Source: JAVJUS01 sp040220455 (GTDB taxonomy: Bacteria > Pseudomonadota > Alphaproteobacteria > DSM-16000 > Inquilinaceae). Taken from it: DNA of 64,000 nucleotides. Made by a program: the position numbers and the translations under genes. The stretch spans positions 186,001-250,000 of the forward strand of contig JAVJUS010000094.1 in NCBI GenBank assembly GCA_040220455.1, in the 5' to 3' direction. Below the pieces are notes generated by a model. It was not told the origin of the DNA. It saw only the letters and a list, made by a program, of their open reading frames with translations, and did no database searches. Every line of letters begins with the position of its first letter. The first letter of the stretch is position 1. Shown here piece by piece: positions 7,652 through 17,696 of the stretch.

Positions 7652-8833
7652 ATGGCCGAGCAAGCGATCAAGCCGTTCACGATGAATTTCGGGCCGCAGC
7701 ATCCGGCGGCCCACGGCGTTCTGCGCCTCGTGCTCGAGATGGACGGCGAGGTGGTCGAGCGCGCCGATCCGCATATCGGCCTGCTCCACCGCGGCACCGA
7801 GAAGCTGATCGAGTACAAGACCTATCTGCAGGCCGTGCCCTATTTCGACCGGCTGGACTATGTCTCGCCGATGAACCAGGAGCACGGCTATGCGCTGGCG
7901 GTGGAGAAGCTGCTCGGCCTGCAGGTGCCCGAGCGCGGGCAGTACATCCGGGTGCTGTTCAGCGAGATCACCCGCATTCTCAACCACCTGCTCAACCTGA
8001 CGACCTTCGCGCTCGACGTCGGGGCGATCACGCCGCCGCTCTGGGGCTTCGAGGAGCGGGAGGTGTTGATGGAGTTCTACGAGCGGGTGTCGGGCGCGCG
8101 CCTGCACTCGGCCTATTTCCGACCGGGCGGCGTGCACCAGGACATGCCGGCCGGTCTGGCCGACGATATCTGGGAATACACCGAGACCTTCCAGAAGTTC
8201 ATCGACGACATCGAGGACCTGCTCAGCGAGAACAGGGTCTTCAAGCAGCGCACGGTGGATATCGGGATCGTCTCGGCGGAAGAGGCGATGGCCTGGGGCT
8301 TCACCGGGCCGATGCTGCGCGCCTCCAACGTGGCCTGGGACCTGCGCAAGGCCCAGCCCTACGAGGTCTACGACCGCATGGACTTCGACGTCCCGGTCGG
8401 TCTGACGGGCGATTGCTACGCCCGCTACCTGGTCCGGGTCGAGGAGATGCGCCAGTCGCTCAAGATCATCCGCCAGTGCCTGAAGGAGATGCCCAAGGAC
8501 GGGCCGGTCAAGGTCGACGACCGCAAGATCGCGCCGCCGCCGCGCGCCGAGATGAAGCGGTCGATGGAGGCCTTGATCCATCACTTCAAGCTCTATACCG
8601 AGGGCTACCACGTGCCGGCGGGCGAGGCCTACGCGGCGGTCGAGGCGCCGAAGGGCGAATTCGGCGTCTATCTGGTCTCCGACGGGACGAACAAGCCCTA
8701 TCGCTGCCGGATCCGGGCGCCGGGCTTCGCCCATCTGCAGGGGCTGGACTTCCAGTCGCGCGGCCACATGCTGGCCGACACGGTGGCGATCATCGGATCC
8801 ATGGACGTCGTTTTCGGGGAGATCGACCGATGA
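7652..8833 (+). CDS. nuoD: NADH-quinone oxidoreductase subunit D
   Basis: 49-kDa-type subunit that, with NuoB, forms the quinone-reaction cavity; it is evolutionarily related to the large subunit of [NiFe] hydrogenase. 393 residues. The N-terminus has NFGPQHPAAHGVLRLVLEMD with the conserved His and GLLHRGTEKLIEYK; the C-terminus ends DVVFGEIDR, the standard ending. Its TGA overlaps the nuoE ATG (ATGA at 8830-8833). Confidence 0.98.
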   Translation: MAEQAIKPFTMNFGPQHPAAHGVLRLVLEMDGEVVERADPHIGLLHRGTEKLIEYKTYLQAVPYFDRLDYVSPMNQEHGYALAVEKLLGLQVPERGQYIRVLFSEITRILNHLLNLTTFALDVGAITPPLWGFEEREVLMEFYERVSGARLHSAYFRPGGVHQDMPAGLADDIWEYTETFQKFIDDIEDLLSENRVFKQRTVDIGIVSAEEAMAWGFTGPMLRASNVAWDLRKAQPYEVYDRMDFDVPVGLTGDCYARYLVRVEEMRQSLKIIRQCLKEMPKDGPVKVDDRKIAPPPRAEMKRSMEALIHHFKLYTEGYHVPAGEAYAAVEAPKGEFGVYLVSDGTNKPYRCRIRAPGFAHLQGLDFQSRGHMLADTVAIIGSMDVVFGEIDR

Positions 8834-9483
8834 GCCACGGCGCCGGCGCCGACGTCGCCCAGCCCGAGAGCTTCGCCTTCACCGAGGAGAACCGCGCGCT
8901 GGCCGACCGGATCATCGCGCGCTATCCGGAGGGCAAGCAGCAGAGCGCGCTGCTTCCGTTGCTCGATCTCGCCCAGCGTCAGCACGGCAACTGGCTGCCG
9001 CGGGCGGCGATGGACCATGTCGCGGACCTGCTGGAAATCCCGCGTATCCGGGCCTACGAGGTCGCGACCTTCTACACGATGTTCAACACCGCGCCGGTCG
9101 GCCGCCACCTGGTCCAGGTCTGCACGACGACGCCGTGCTGGCTGTGCGGCTCGGACGACGTGCTGCGCGCCATCAAGGAGGCGACCGGCGCCGGCTCGGG
9201 CGAGAGTTCCCAGGACGGGGAATTCACCGTCGTCGAGGTCGAATGCCTGGGCGCCTGCGTCAACGCGCCGATGGTCCAGGTCAACGACGACTACTACGAA
9301 GACCTGGACTACGACCGCGCCAAGGCGCTGATGGAGGCGTTGAAGCGCGGCGAGACGCCAAGGATCGGCTCGCAGATCGGCCGGCGCGGCTCGGAGGCGC
9401 TGGCTGGCGCGACCACCATGCTCGACCGGGCGCCCGCGCCGGTCGCCAAGTCGGCCGGCACCGGCACCGGGGCCAAGGAGTAG
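8830..9483 (+). CDS. nuoE: NADH-quinone oxidoreductase subunit E (cluster N1a)
   Basis: 24-kDa-type thioredoxin-fold subunit of the NADH-input module, 217 residues. The [2Fe-2S] cluster N1a ligands are C98 and C103 (VCTTTPCWLCGS) and C139 and C143 (VECLGACVNAP). A roughly 45-residue Gly/Ala-rich tail follows the folded part, as often seen in alphaproteobacteria. The start overlaps the nuoD stop by four bases, indicating coupling; nuoF begins 4 bases after its stop. Confidence 0.97.
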   Translation: MSHGAGADVAQPESFAFTEENRALADRIIARYPEGKQQSALLPLLDLAQRQHGNWLPRAAMDHVADLLEIPRIRAYEVATFYTMFNTAPVGRHLVQVCTTTPCWLCGSDDVLRAIKEATGAGSGESSQDGEFTVVEVECLGACVNAPMVQVNDDYYEDLDYDRAKALMEALKRGETPRIGSQIGRRGSEALAGATTMLDRAPAPVAKSAGTGTGAKE

Positions 9484-9487
9484 CGCG

Positions 9488-10789
<1,302 letters not shown>

Positions 10790-10868
10790 GCGGGGCCGCG
10801 ACGACGACGGCGACGACGACGGCGGCTTTGCCGAGGGACGACACGACACGCGATCGGGGACTCATCCG

Positions 10869-12941
10869 ATGCCCAAGCTGACGATCGACGGGACCGAGAT
10901 CGAGGTCGAGCCGGGGACGTCCGTCCTGCAGGCCTGCGAGCAGCTCGGCATCGAGATCCCGCGCTTCTGCTACCACGACCGGCTGAGCGTGCCGGCGAAC
11001 TGCCGCATGTGTCTGGTGGAGATGGAGCGCTCGCCCAAGCCGATCGCCTCCTGCGCCATGCCCTGCGGGGACGGCATGGTGATCCGCACCAATTCCGAGC
11101 TGGTGCACAAGGCTCGCAAGGGGGTGATGGAGTTCCTGCTGATCAACCACCCCCTCGACTGCCCGATCTGCGACCAGGGCGGGGAGTGCGACCTGCAGGA
11201 CCAGGCGATGGCCTACGGCTTCGACCGCAGCCGCTTCCAGGAGAGCAAGCGCGCGGTCAAGGAGAAGTATCTGGGCCCGCTGATCAAGACGTTCATGACC
11301 CGGTGCATCCACTGCACCCGCTGCGTGCGCTTCGCCGACGAGATCGCCGGCGTGCCCGAGCTCGGCGCCACCGGCCGGGGCGAGCACCTGGAGATCGGCA
11401 CCTATGTCGAGAAGGCGATCTCCAGCGAGCTGTCGGGCAACATGATCGACATCTGCCCGGTCGGCGCGCTGACCTCCAAGCCCTACGCCTTCGCGGCGCG
11501 GCCGTGGGAGCTGCGCAAGACCGAGTCGGTCGACGTCATGGACGCGGTGGGCTCGAACATCCGCGTCGATGCCCGGGGCGGCGAGGTGATGCGCATCCTG
11601 CCGCGCCTGCACGAGGACGTGAACGAGGAGTGGATCTCCGACAAGACGCGTTTCGTCTATGACGGGCTCAAGCGCCAGCGGCTCGACCGGCCCTATCTCC
11701 GCGGCGCCGACGGCAAGCTGAAGCCGGCGCGCTGGGACGAGGCGCTGGCGGCGATCGCCGAGCGGATGAACGCCACCACCGGCGATCGCATGGCGGCCAT
11801 CGCGGGCGACCAATGCGACGTCGAGTCGATGGTCGCGCTCAAGGACCTGATGACGGGCGCCGGCTCGCCGCATCTGGATTGCCGCCAGGACGGCGCCCGA
11901 CTCGACCCGTCGGTGCGCGCCGGCTACGTCTTCAACACCGGCATCGCGGGGATCGAGCAGGCGGACGCGATCCTGCTGGTCGGCACGAATCCGCGGCGCG
12001 AGGCCGCGATCCTCAACGCGCGAATCCGCAAGCGCTGGCTCGACCTGGCGGCCAAGGGGCCGCTGCGGGTGGGCGTGATCGGGCCGGACCACGACCTCAA
12101 CTACAAGGCCGAGTATCTGGGCGCCGGCCCGCAGACCCTGCGCGAGGTGCTCGACGGTACCCATTCCTTCGCGGATGTCCTGAAAAAGGCCGAGCGGCCG
12201 ATGGTCGTGGTCGGGCAGGGCGCGCTGGCGCGCGAGGACGGGGCGGCGGTGCTCGGCGCCTGCCGCAGGCTCGCCGAGACCTATGGCATGGTCCGGCAGG
12301 ACTGGAACGGCTTCAACGTGCTGCACACCGCGGCCGGGCGGGTCGGCGGCCTCGACGCCGGCTTCGTGCCGCAGGAGGGTGGTCGGGACGTGCCCGGCAT
12401 CCTGGCGGGCGCCGAGGCCGGCGAGATCGAGTTCGTCTGGCTGCTGGGCGCCGACGAGATCGACACGAGCCGGCTGGGCAAGGCCTTCGTGGTCTATCAG
12501 GGTCATCACGGGGACCGCGGCGCCCACCGGGCGGACGTGATCCTGCCGGGCGCGGCCTATACGGAAAAGAACGCGACCTACGTCAATACCGAGGGGCGGG
12601 TGCAACTCGCCCGGTTCGCGGTCTTCCCGCCGGGCGACGCGCGCGAGGACTGGAAGATCCCGCGGGCGCTGTCGGAGCGGCTGGGCCGGGCGCTGCCCTA
12701 CGACACGCTGCAGGACCTGCGGCGCCGGATGGTCGAGGTCAATCCGCGCTTCGCCGATATCGACCAGCTCTTCGAGGAGGAGTGGGGCGCCTTCGGCTCG
12801 GACGGGCCGATGGGCGACGCGCCGTTCGACACGCCGGTCGGAACGTTTTATATGACCTGCCCCATCAGCCGCGCCTCGACGACGATGGCGAAATGCATCG
12901 AGGAGATCGAGGCCCCGGCCGCCCCGGCGGCGGCCGAATGA
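10869..12941 (+). CDS. nuoG: NADH-quinone oxidoreductase subunit G
   Basis: 75-kDa-type subunit carrying several Fe-S clusters of the electron wire. 690 residues. N1b [2Fe-2S]: C34, C45, C48, C62. The His/Cys-ligated cluster: H94, C98, C101, C107. The third: C146, C149, C152, C196. The remaining part resembles a degenerate molybdopterin oxidoreductase domain. There is no additional CxxC cluster (N7) region of the E. coli type obvious, consistent with the shorter alphaproteobacterial/mitochondrial form. An 85-base gap precedes nuoH. Confidence 0.97.
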   Translation: MPKLTIDGTEIEVEPGTSVLQACEQLGIEIPRFCYHDRLSVPANCRMCLVEMERSPKPIASCAMPCGDGMVIRTNSELVHKARKGVMEFLLINHPLDCPICDQGGECDLQDQAMAYGFDRSRFQESKRAVKEKYLGPLIKTFMTRCIHCTRCVRFADEIAGVPELGATGRGEHLEIGTYVEKAISSELSGNMIDICPVGALTSKPYAFAARPWELRKTESVDVMDAVGSNIRVDARGGEVMRILPRLHEDVNEEWISDKTRFVYDGLKRQRLDRPYLRGADGKLKPARWDEALAAIAERMNATTGDRMAAIAGDQCDVESMVALKDLMTGAGSPHLDCRQDGARLDPSVRAGYVFNTGIAGIEQADAILLVGTNPRREAAILNARIRKRWLDLAAKGPLRVGVIGPDHDLNYKAEYLGAGPQTLREVLDGTHSFADVLKKAERPMVVVGQGALAREDGAAVLGACRRLAETYGMVRQDWNGFNVLHTAAGRVGGLDAGFVPQEGGRDVPGILAGAEAGEIEFVWLLGADEIDTSRLGKAFVVYQGHHGDRGAHRADVILPGAAYTEKNATYVNTEGRVQLARFAVFPPGDAREDWKIPRALSERLGRALPYDTLQDLRRRMVEVNPRFADIDQLFEEEWGAFGSDGPMGDAPFDTPVGTFYMTCPISRASTTMAKCIEEIEAPAAPAAAE

Positions 12942-13026
12942 GAGGCTTCGGCACGCGGCGGCAGCGGCGGCGCGGCGCGGGCGAGGCGCCGGCCGAGACC
13001 CGGAGCGGGGACCACGAGGCGAGACC

Positions 13027-14034
13027 ATGACCGGCTTCTGGAGCGGATACGCCTGGCCGACGATCCTCATCGTGCTGCAGATCGTCGCCATCATCGTGCC
13101 CCTGGTCGGGGCGGTGGCGTATCTCACCTACGCCGAGCGCAAGATCCTGGCGGCGATGCAGCTGCGCCAGGGGCCGATGACGGTCGGTCCCTTCGGCCTG
13201 CTGCAGCCGATCGCCGACGGGCTGAAGCTCCTGTCGAAGGAGACGATCATCCCGTCGGGGGCGAGCCGGGTCGTCTTCCTGTTCGCGCCGATGCTGACCT
13301 TCCTGCTCAGCCTCGTCGCCTGGGCGGTGATCCCGTTCGGCGAGGGGCTGGTGCTGGCCGACATCAATGTCGGCATCCTCTACCTGTTCGCGATCTCCTC
13401 GCTCGGCGTCTACGGCATCATCATGGCGGGGTGGGCGTCGAACTCGAAATACGCGTTCCTCGGCGCCATGCGCTCGGCCGCGCAGATGGTGTCCTACGAG
13501 GTGTCGATCGGCTTCGTCATCGTGACGGTGCTGATCTGCGTCGGGTCGCTCAACCTGTCGGACATCGTGCGCGCGCAGGAGGGGCTGTGGTTCTTCATCC
13601 CGCTCTTCCCGATGTTCGTGATCTTCTTCATCTCGGCGCTGGCGGAGACCAACCGCGCGCCCTTCGACCTGCCCGAGGGCGAGTCGGAGCTGACCGGCGG
13701 GTACATGGTCGAGTACTCGTCGATGACGTACGCGCTGTTCTTTCTCGGCGAGTACGCCAACATGATCCTGATGAGCGGCATGACCACGGTCCTCTTTCTC
13801 GGGGGATGGATGCCGCCGCTGTCGATCCCGCCGCTGACCTGGATTCCGGGGCCGATCTGGTTCGCGCTCAAGGTGGCGCTGATCCTGTTCGTCTTCATCT
13901 GGGTCCGGGCGACCATGCCACGCTTCCGCTACGACCAGCTCATGCGGCTGGGCTGGAAGGTTTTCTTGCCGTTCTCGCTGTTCTGGGTGGTGCTGACAGC
14001 CGGTGTCGTCGTCACCTTCGGGTGGACGCCGTGA
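13027..14034 (+). CDS. nuoH: NADH-quinone oxidoreductase subunit H
   Basis: Membrane subunit contacting the quinone chamber, 335 residues with about eight hydrophobic segments. The conserved quinone-site loop TYAERKILAAMQLRQGP is at about residues 36-52, and the signature ETNRAPFDLPEGESELTGGY is in the middle. The Glu-rich loop is intact. 76 bases separate it from nuoI. Confidence 0.98.
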   Translation: MTGFWSGYAWPTILIVLQIVAIIVPLVGAVAYLTYAERKILAAMQLRQGPMTVGPFGLLQPIADGLKLLSKETIIPSGASRVVFLFAPMLTFLLSLVAWAVIPFGEGLVLADINVGILYLFAISSLGVYGIIMAGWASNSKYAFLGAMRSAAQMVSYEVSIGFVIVTVLICVGSLNLSDIVRAQEGLWFFIPLFPMFVIFFISALAETNRAPFDLPEGESELTGGYMVEYSSMTYALFFLGEYANMILMSGMTTVLFLGGWMPPLSIPPLTWIPGPIWFALKVALILFVFIWVRATMPRFRYDQLMRLGWKVFLPFSLFWVVLTAGVVVTFGWTP

Positions 14035-14110
14035 GCCGCGCGCCACGCCGGTCCCGGAACGCCGTGGATGATGATCGGGGCGCGCCCGCCGCGCCCGGAG
14101 GTAGGAGCCG

Positions 14111-14599
14111 ATGAGCTTCGTCGAACGCACGTCGCGCAGCCTGCTCCTGAGCGAGCTGCTGTCCGGCATGGCGCTGACCTTCCGCTACATGTTCAAGCCG
14201 AAGGTCACGCTCAACTATCCCTACGAGAAGGGCCCGCTGAGCCCCCGCTTCCGGGGCGAGCACGCGCTGCGCCGCTACCCGAACGGGGAGGAGCGGTGCA
14301 TCGCCTGCAAACTCTGCGAGGCGATCTGCCCGGCGCTGGCCATCACCATCGAGGCCGAGCCGCGCGAGGACGGCAGCCGCCGGACGACGCGCTACGACAT
14401 CGACATGACGAAGTGCATTTATTGCGGCTTCTGCCAGGAGGCCTGCCCGGTGGATGCCATCGTCGAGGGCCCCAACTTCGAGTTCGCCACCGAGACGCGT
14501 GAAGAGCTCTTCTACAACAAGGAGCAGCTCCTCGAGAACGGCGACCGTTGGGAGGCGCAGCTTGCCGCGAACATTGCGGCGGATGCGCCGTACCGCTAA
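14111..14599 (+). CDS. nuoI: NADH-quinone oxidoreductase subunit I (2x[4Fe-4S])
   Basis: TYKY-type ferredoxin subunit, 162 residues, holding clusters N6a and N6b between NuoG and NuoB. Two CxxCxxCxxxCP motifs are visible: C63, C66, C69, C73 (CIACKLCEAICP) and C102, C105, C108, C112 (CIYCGFCQEACP). The GGAGGTAGGAG-like purine run at 14097-14107 is a strong ribosome-binding site. A 201-base gap with a perfect hairpin follows before nuoJ. Confidence 0.98.
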   Translation: MSFVERTSRSLLLSELLSGMALTFRYMFKPKVTLNYPYEKGPLSPRFRGEHALRRYPNGEERCIACKLCEAICPALAITIEAEPREDGSRRTTRYDIDMTKCIYCGFCQEACPVDAIVEGPNFEFATETREELFYNKEQLLENGDRWEAQLAANIAADAPYR

Positions 14600-14698
14600 A
14601 AAGCACGGCGACTCCGGCGGCCGTCGGCCGGGCGGGGTCGCCGCGACACCAGCGGCGCCTCGGGGTTCGGGACGAATCCGGGGCGCCGTCGCACTTCC

Positions 14699-14719
14699 GG
14701 GACCCGCGCGGCGGGTCCC
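14699..14719 (+). other. Intra-operon hairpin between nuoI and nuoJ
   Basis: GGGACCCGC (14699-14707), GCG loop, GCGGGTCCC (14711-14719): a perfect 9-bp stem in the largest gap within the nuo operon (14600-14800). No T-run follows, so it may shield or define mRNA 3' ends after processing rather than stop transcription. Confidence 0.4.
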
Positions 14720-14800
14720 CTCCGATCCGGGGTCGCCCCGGCCCCGCGCGTCCGACGGTGCTCCACCGCCGCCGCCCGCCCGGTCCTCGGGAGAGACGGG

Positions 14801-15415
14801 ATGATCGTCAGCACGCTCGCCTTCTACCTCTTCGCCTTCATCACCATCGCCTCGGGCGTCATGGTGATCTCGGCGCGCAACCCCGTCCATTCGGTGCTGT
14901 TCCTGATCCTCGCCTTCTTCAATTCCGCCGCCCTGTTCGTGCTGATGGGGGCGGAGTTCCTGGCGATGATCCTGGTCGTCGTCTATGTCGGCGCGGTCGC
15001 GGTGCTGTTCCTGTTCGTCGTGATGATGCTCGACATCAACTTCGCGGAATTGAAGTCCGGGTTTCTTCAATATTTGCCGATCGGCGGGCTGATCGGAGTG
15101 ATCCTGCTGGTCGAGCTGTTCTTCGTGTTGGGCGCCTGGGCGGTCTCCCCGGATGTCGAGTTCCGGGCCCGCGCGCCGGTCCCGGCGGCGGCGGACGCGA
15201 CGAATACCGAGGCGCTCGGCCGGCTGCTCTACACCGACTACGTCTATCTGTTCCAGGCCTCCGGGCTGATCCTGCTGGTCGCGATGATCGGCGCGATCGT
15301 CCTGACGCTGCGCCAGCGCGCCGGGGTGCGCAAGCAGCGCATCTCCGAGCAGGTCTACCGGACGCGCGAGGCGGTGGTGCAGGTGCGCAGCGTGGAGAAG
15401 GGCACGGGGATCTGA
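14801..15415 (+). CDS. nuoJ: NADH-quinone oxidoreductase subunit J
   Basis: ND6-type membrane subunit, 204 residues with about five transmembrane segments (for example LAFYLFAFITIASGVMVIS near the N-terminus). The conserved pi-bulge region AEFLAMILVVVYVGAVAVLF is near residues 51-70. It has a basic cytoplasmic C-terminal tail. Three bases separate its stop from the nuoK ATG. Confidence 0.96.
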   Translation: MIVSTLAFYLFAFITIASGVMVISARNPVHSVLFLILAFFNSAALFVLMGAEFLAMILVVVYVGAVAVLFLFVVMMLDINFAELKSGFLQYLPIGGLIGVILLVELFFVLGAWAVSPDVEFRARAPVPAAADATNTEALGRLLYTDYVYLFQASGLILLVAMIGAIVLTLRQRAGVRKQRISEQVYRTREAVVQVRSVEKGTGI

Positions 15416-15418
15416 GCG

Positions 15419-15727
15419 ATGGCCATCGGGCTCGAACACTATCTCGTCGTCGCGGCCGTGCTGTTCACGCTCGGCATCTTCGGCATCTTCCTGAACCGCA
15501 AGAACGTCATCATCATCCTGATGTCGATCGAGCTCATGCTGCTCGCGGTCAACATCAACCTGGTGGCGTTCTCGACCGCGCTGAACGACCTGGTCGGGCA
15601 GATCTTCGCGATGTTCGTGCTGACCGTCGCGGCGGCGGAGGCCGCGATCGGGCTCGCGATCCTGGTCGTCTACTTCCGCAACCGCGGCTCTATCGCGGTC
15701 GCCGACATCAACATGATGAAAGGGTAG
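15419..15727 (+). CDS. nuoK: NADH-quinone oxidoreductase subunit K
   Basis: ND4L-type subunit, 102 residues with three transmembrane helices. The buried Glu residues used in proton transfer are present in IIILMSIELMLLAVNINLVAF and VAAAEAAIGLAILVVYFRNR; the ending DINMMKG is typical. Tightly packed between nuoJ (3-base gap) and nuoL (10-base gap). Confidence 0.98.
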   Translation: MAIGLEHYLVVAAVLFTLGIFGIFLNRKNVIIILMSIELMLLAVNINLVAFSTALNDLVGQIFAMFVLTVAAAEAAIGLAILVVYFRNRGSIAVADINMMKG

Positions 15728-15737
15728 GGCGGCCGCC

Positions 15738-17684
15738 ATGGAAGTCGCCGCGATCTTCCTGCCGTTGCTGGGCGCGCTCGTCGCCGGCCTGTTCGGCCGC
15801 GCGATCGGGGACAAGCCGGCCATGGCCGTGACCGTCGGGGCCATGGGGCTGGCGCTGCTGTTCTCGATCATCCTGTTCTTCCAGGTCGCGGTCGGCGGCG
15901 ATCCGCGCACGGTCGAGCTGTTCACCTGGCTGGACAGCGGCGCGCTCGAAGCCTCCTGGGCGCTGCGCCTGGACACGCTGACCGTAGTGATGCTGCTCGT
16001 GGTCAACGGCGTGTCCGCGATGGTGCATGTCTACTCCATCGGCTACATGCACCACGATCCGCACCGGGCCCGGTTCTTCGCGTATCTGAGCCTGTTCACC
16101 TTCGCCATGCTGATGCTGGTGACGGCGGACAACCTGGTGCAGCTCTTCTTCGGCTGGGAGGGCGTCGGCCTCGCCTCCTACCTGCTGATCGGCTTCTGGT
16201 ACGAGCGGCCGTCGGCCAATGGCGCGGCGATCAAGGCCTTCCTGGTCAACCGGGTCGGCGATTTCGGCTTCGTGCTCGGCATCGCGGCGGTCTTCTTCCT
16301 GTTCGACACGGTTCAGTTCGACGCGATCTTCGAGCGGGCGCCGGAGATCGCGGGAACGACCTTCGGATTCCTGGGGATGCAGGTCGACGCGCTGACGACG
16401 GCCTCGATCCTGCTGTTCATCGGCGCCATGGGCAAATCGGCCCAGCTCGGCCTGCACACCTGGCTGCCCGACGCCATGGAAGGCCCGACGCCGGTCTCCG
16501 CCCTGATCCACGCGGCGACCATGGTGACGGCCGGCGTGTTCATGCTGGCGCGGCTGTCGCCGATGCTCGAATACGCGCCGGGCGCGCTCGCCTTCGTCGC
16601 GGTGATCGGCGCGCTGACCGCCTTCGTCGCGGCGACGATCGGCCTGACCCAGTTCGACATCAAGCGGGTGATCGCCTACTCGACCATGAGCCAGCTCGGC
16701 TACATGGTCTTCGCCGCGGGCGTGTCGGCCTATTCGGCGGCGATCTTCCACCTCATGACCCACGCCTTCTTCAAGGCGCTGCTGTTCCTGGGCGCCGGCT
16801 CGGTCATCCACGCCATGTCGGACGAGCAGGACATGCGCCGCATGGGCGGCATCTGGCGCCAGATCCCGTATACCTACGCCTTCATGTGGATCGGCAGCCT
16901 GGCGCTGGCCGGCGTCGGCATCCCCTATGTCTTCGGCATGGCCGGCTTCTATTCCAAGGACATCGTCCTGGAGGCGGCGTTCGGCGACCATACGTGGTTC
17001 GGGCAACTCGCGTTCTGGCTCGGCATCGCCGCGGCGATCATGACGGCCTTCTACAGCTGGCGGCTCCTGTTCCTGACCTTCCACGGCAAGCCGCGGGCGG
17101 ACGAGAAGGTCATGGCTCATGTCCACGAGAGCCCGTGGGTCATGCTGGGCCCGCTGGTGGTCCTGGCCGCGGGGTCGATCTTCGCCGGCATCATCGCCTA
17201 CGACGCCTTCGTCGATCATGGCCGCGAGGCGTTCTGGGGCGAGTCGATCTTCGTCCTGCCCGGCACCGACCCGATCGAGGCCGCGCACCACGTGCCGCTC
17301 TGGGTCAAGCTGCTGCCGCTGGTCATGGCGCTGTCGGGCATCGGGCTCGCCTGGCTGTTCTACATCCGCCGGCCGGGACTGCCCGCGGTCGTCACGACGG
17401 CGTTCGCCCCGATCAACCGGCTCTTCTTCCGCAAGTGGTACTTCGACGAGATCTACAATGCGATCTTCGTGCGCACGGCGTTCGCCTGGGGCAACGGGCT
17501 CTGGAAGGGCGGCGACATGGCGGTGATCGACGGTCTGGGTCCCGACGGCCTGGCGCGCACCGCGCGTGGTATCGCGCGTCGGGCCGGCCGTCTGCAGACC
17601 GGCTACGTCTACCACTACGCCTTCGCGATGCTGATCGGCGTCGTGGTGCTGGTGTCGTGGTACCTCTACAGCGTTGGCGAGTGA
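15738..17684 (+). CDS. nuoL: NADH-quinone oxidoreductase subunit L (distal proton pump)
   Basis: ND5-type antiporter-like subunit, 648 residues, with many hydrophobic helices and a long lateral helix at the C-terminal end. Key signatures: LFFGWEGVGLASYLLIGFWY (with the functional Glu), LHTWLPDAMEGPTPVSALIH and the Lys/His-containing LMTHAFFKALLFLGAGSVIH. It forms the tip of the membrane arm and pumps a proton. nuoM starts 12 bases later. Confidence 0.98.
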   Translation: MEVAAIFLPLLGALVAGLFGRAIGDKPAMAVTVGAMGLALLFSIILFFQVAVGGDPRTVELFTWLDSGALEASWALRLDTLTVVMLLVVNGVSAMVHVYSIGYMHHDPHRARFFAYLSLFTFAMLMLVTADNLVQLFFGWEGVGLASYLLIGFWYERPSANGAAIKAFLVNRVGDFGFVLGIAAVFFLFDTVQFDAIFERAPEIAGTTFGFLGMQVDALTTASILLFIGAMGKSAQLGLHTWLPDAMEGPTPVSALIHAATMVTAGVFMLARLSPMLEYAPGALAFVAVIGALTAFVAATIGLTQFDIKRVIAYSTMSQLGYMVFAAGVSAYSAAIFHLMTHAFFKALLFLGAGSVIHAMSDEQDMRRMGGIWRQIPYTYAFMWIGSLALAGVGIPYVFGMAGFYSKDIVLEAAFGDHTWFGQLAFWLGIAAAIMTAFYSWRLLFLTFHGKPRADEKVMAHVHESPWVMLGPLVVLAAGSIFAGIIAYDAFVDHGREAFWGESIFVLPGTDPIEAAHHVPLWVKLLPLVMALSGIGLAWLFYIRRPGLPAVVTTAFAPINRLFFRKWYFDEIYNAIFVRTAFAWGNGLWKGGDMAVIDGLGPDGLARTARGIARRAGRLQTGYVYHYAFAMLIGVVVLVSWYLYSVGE

Positions 17685-17696
17685 GGGCGCGGCGCG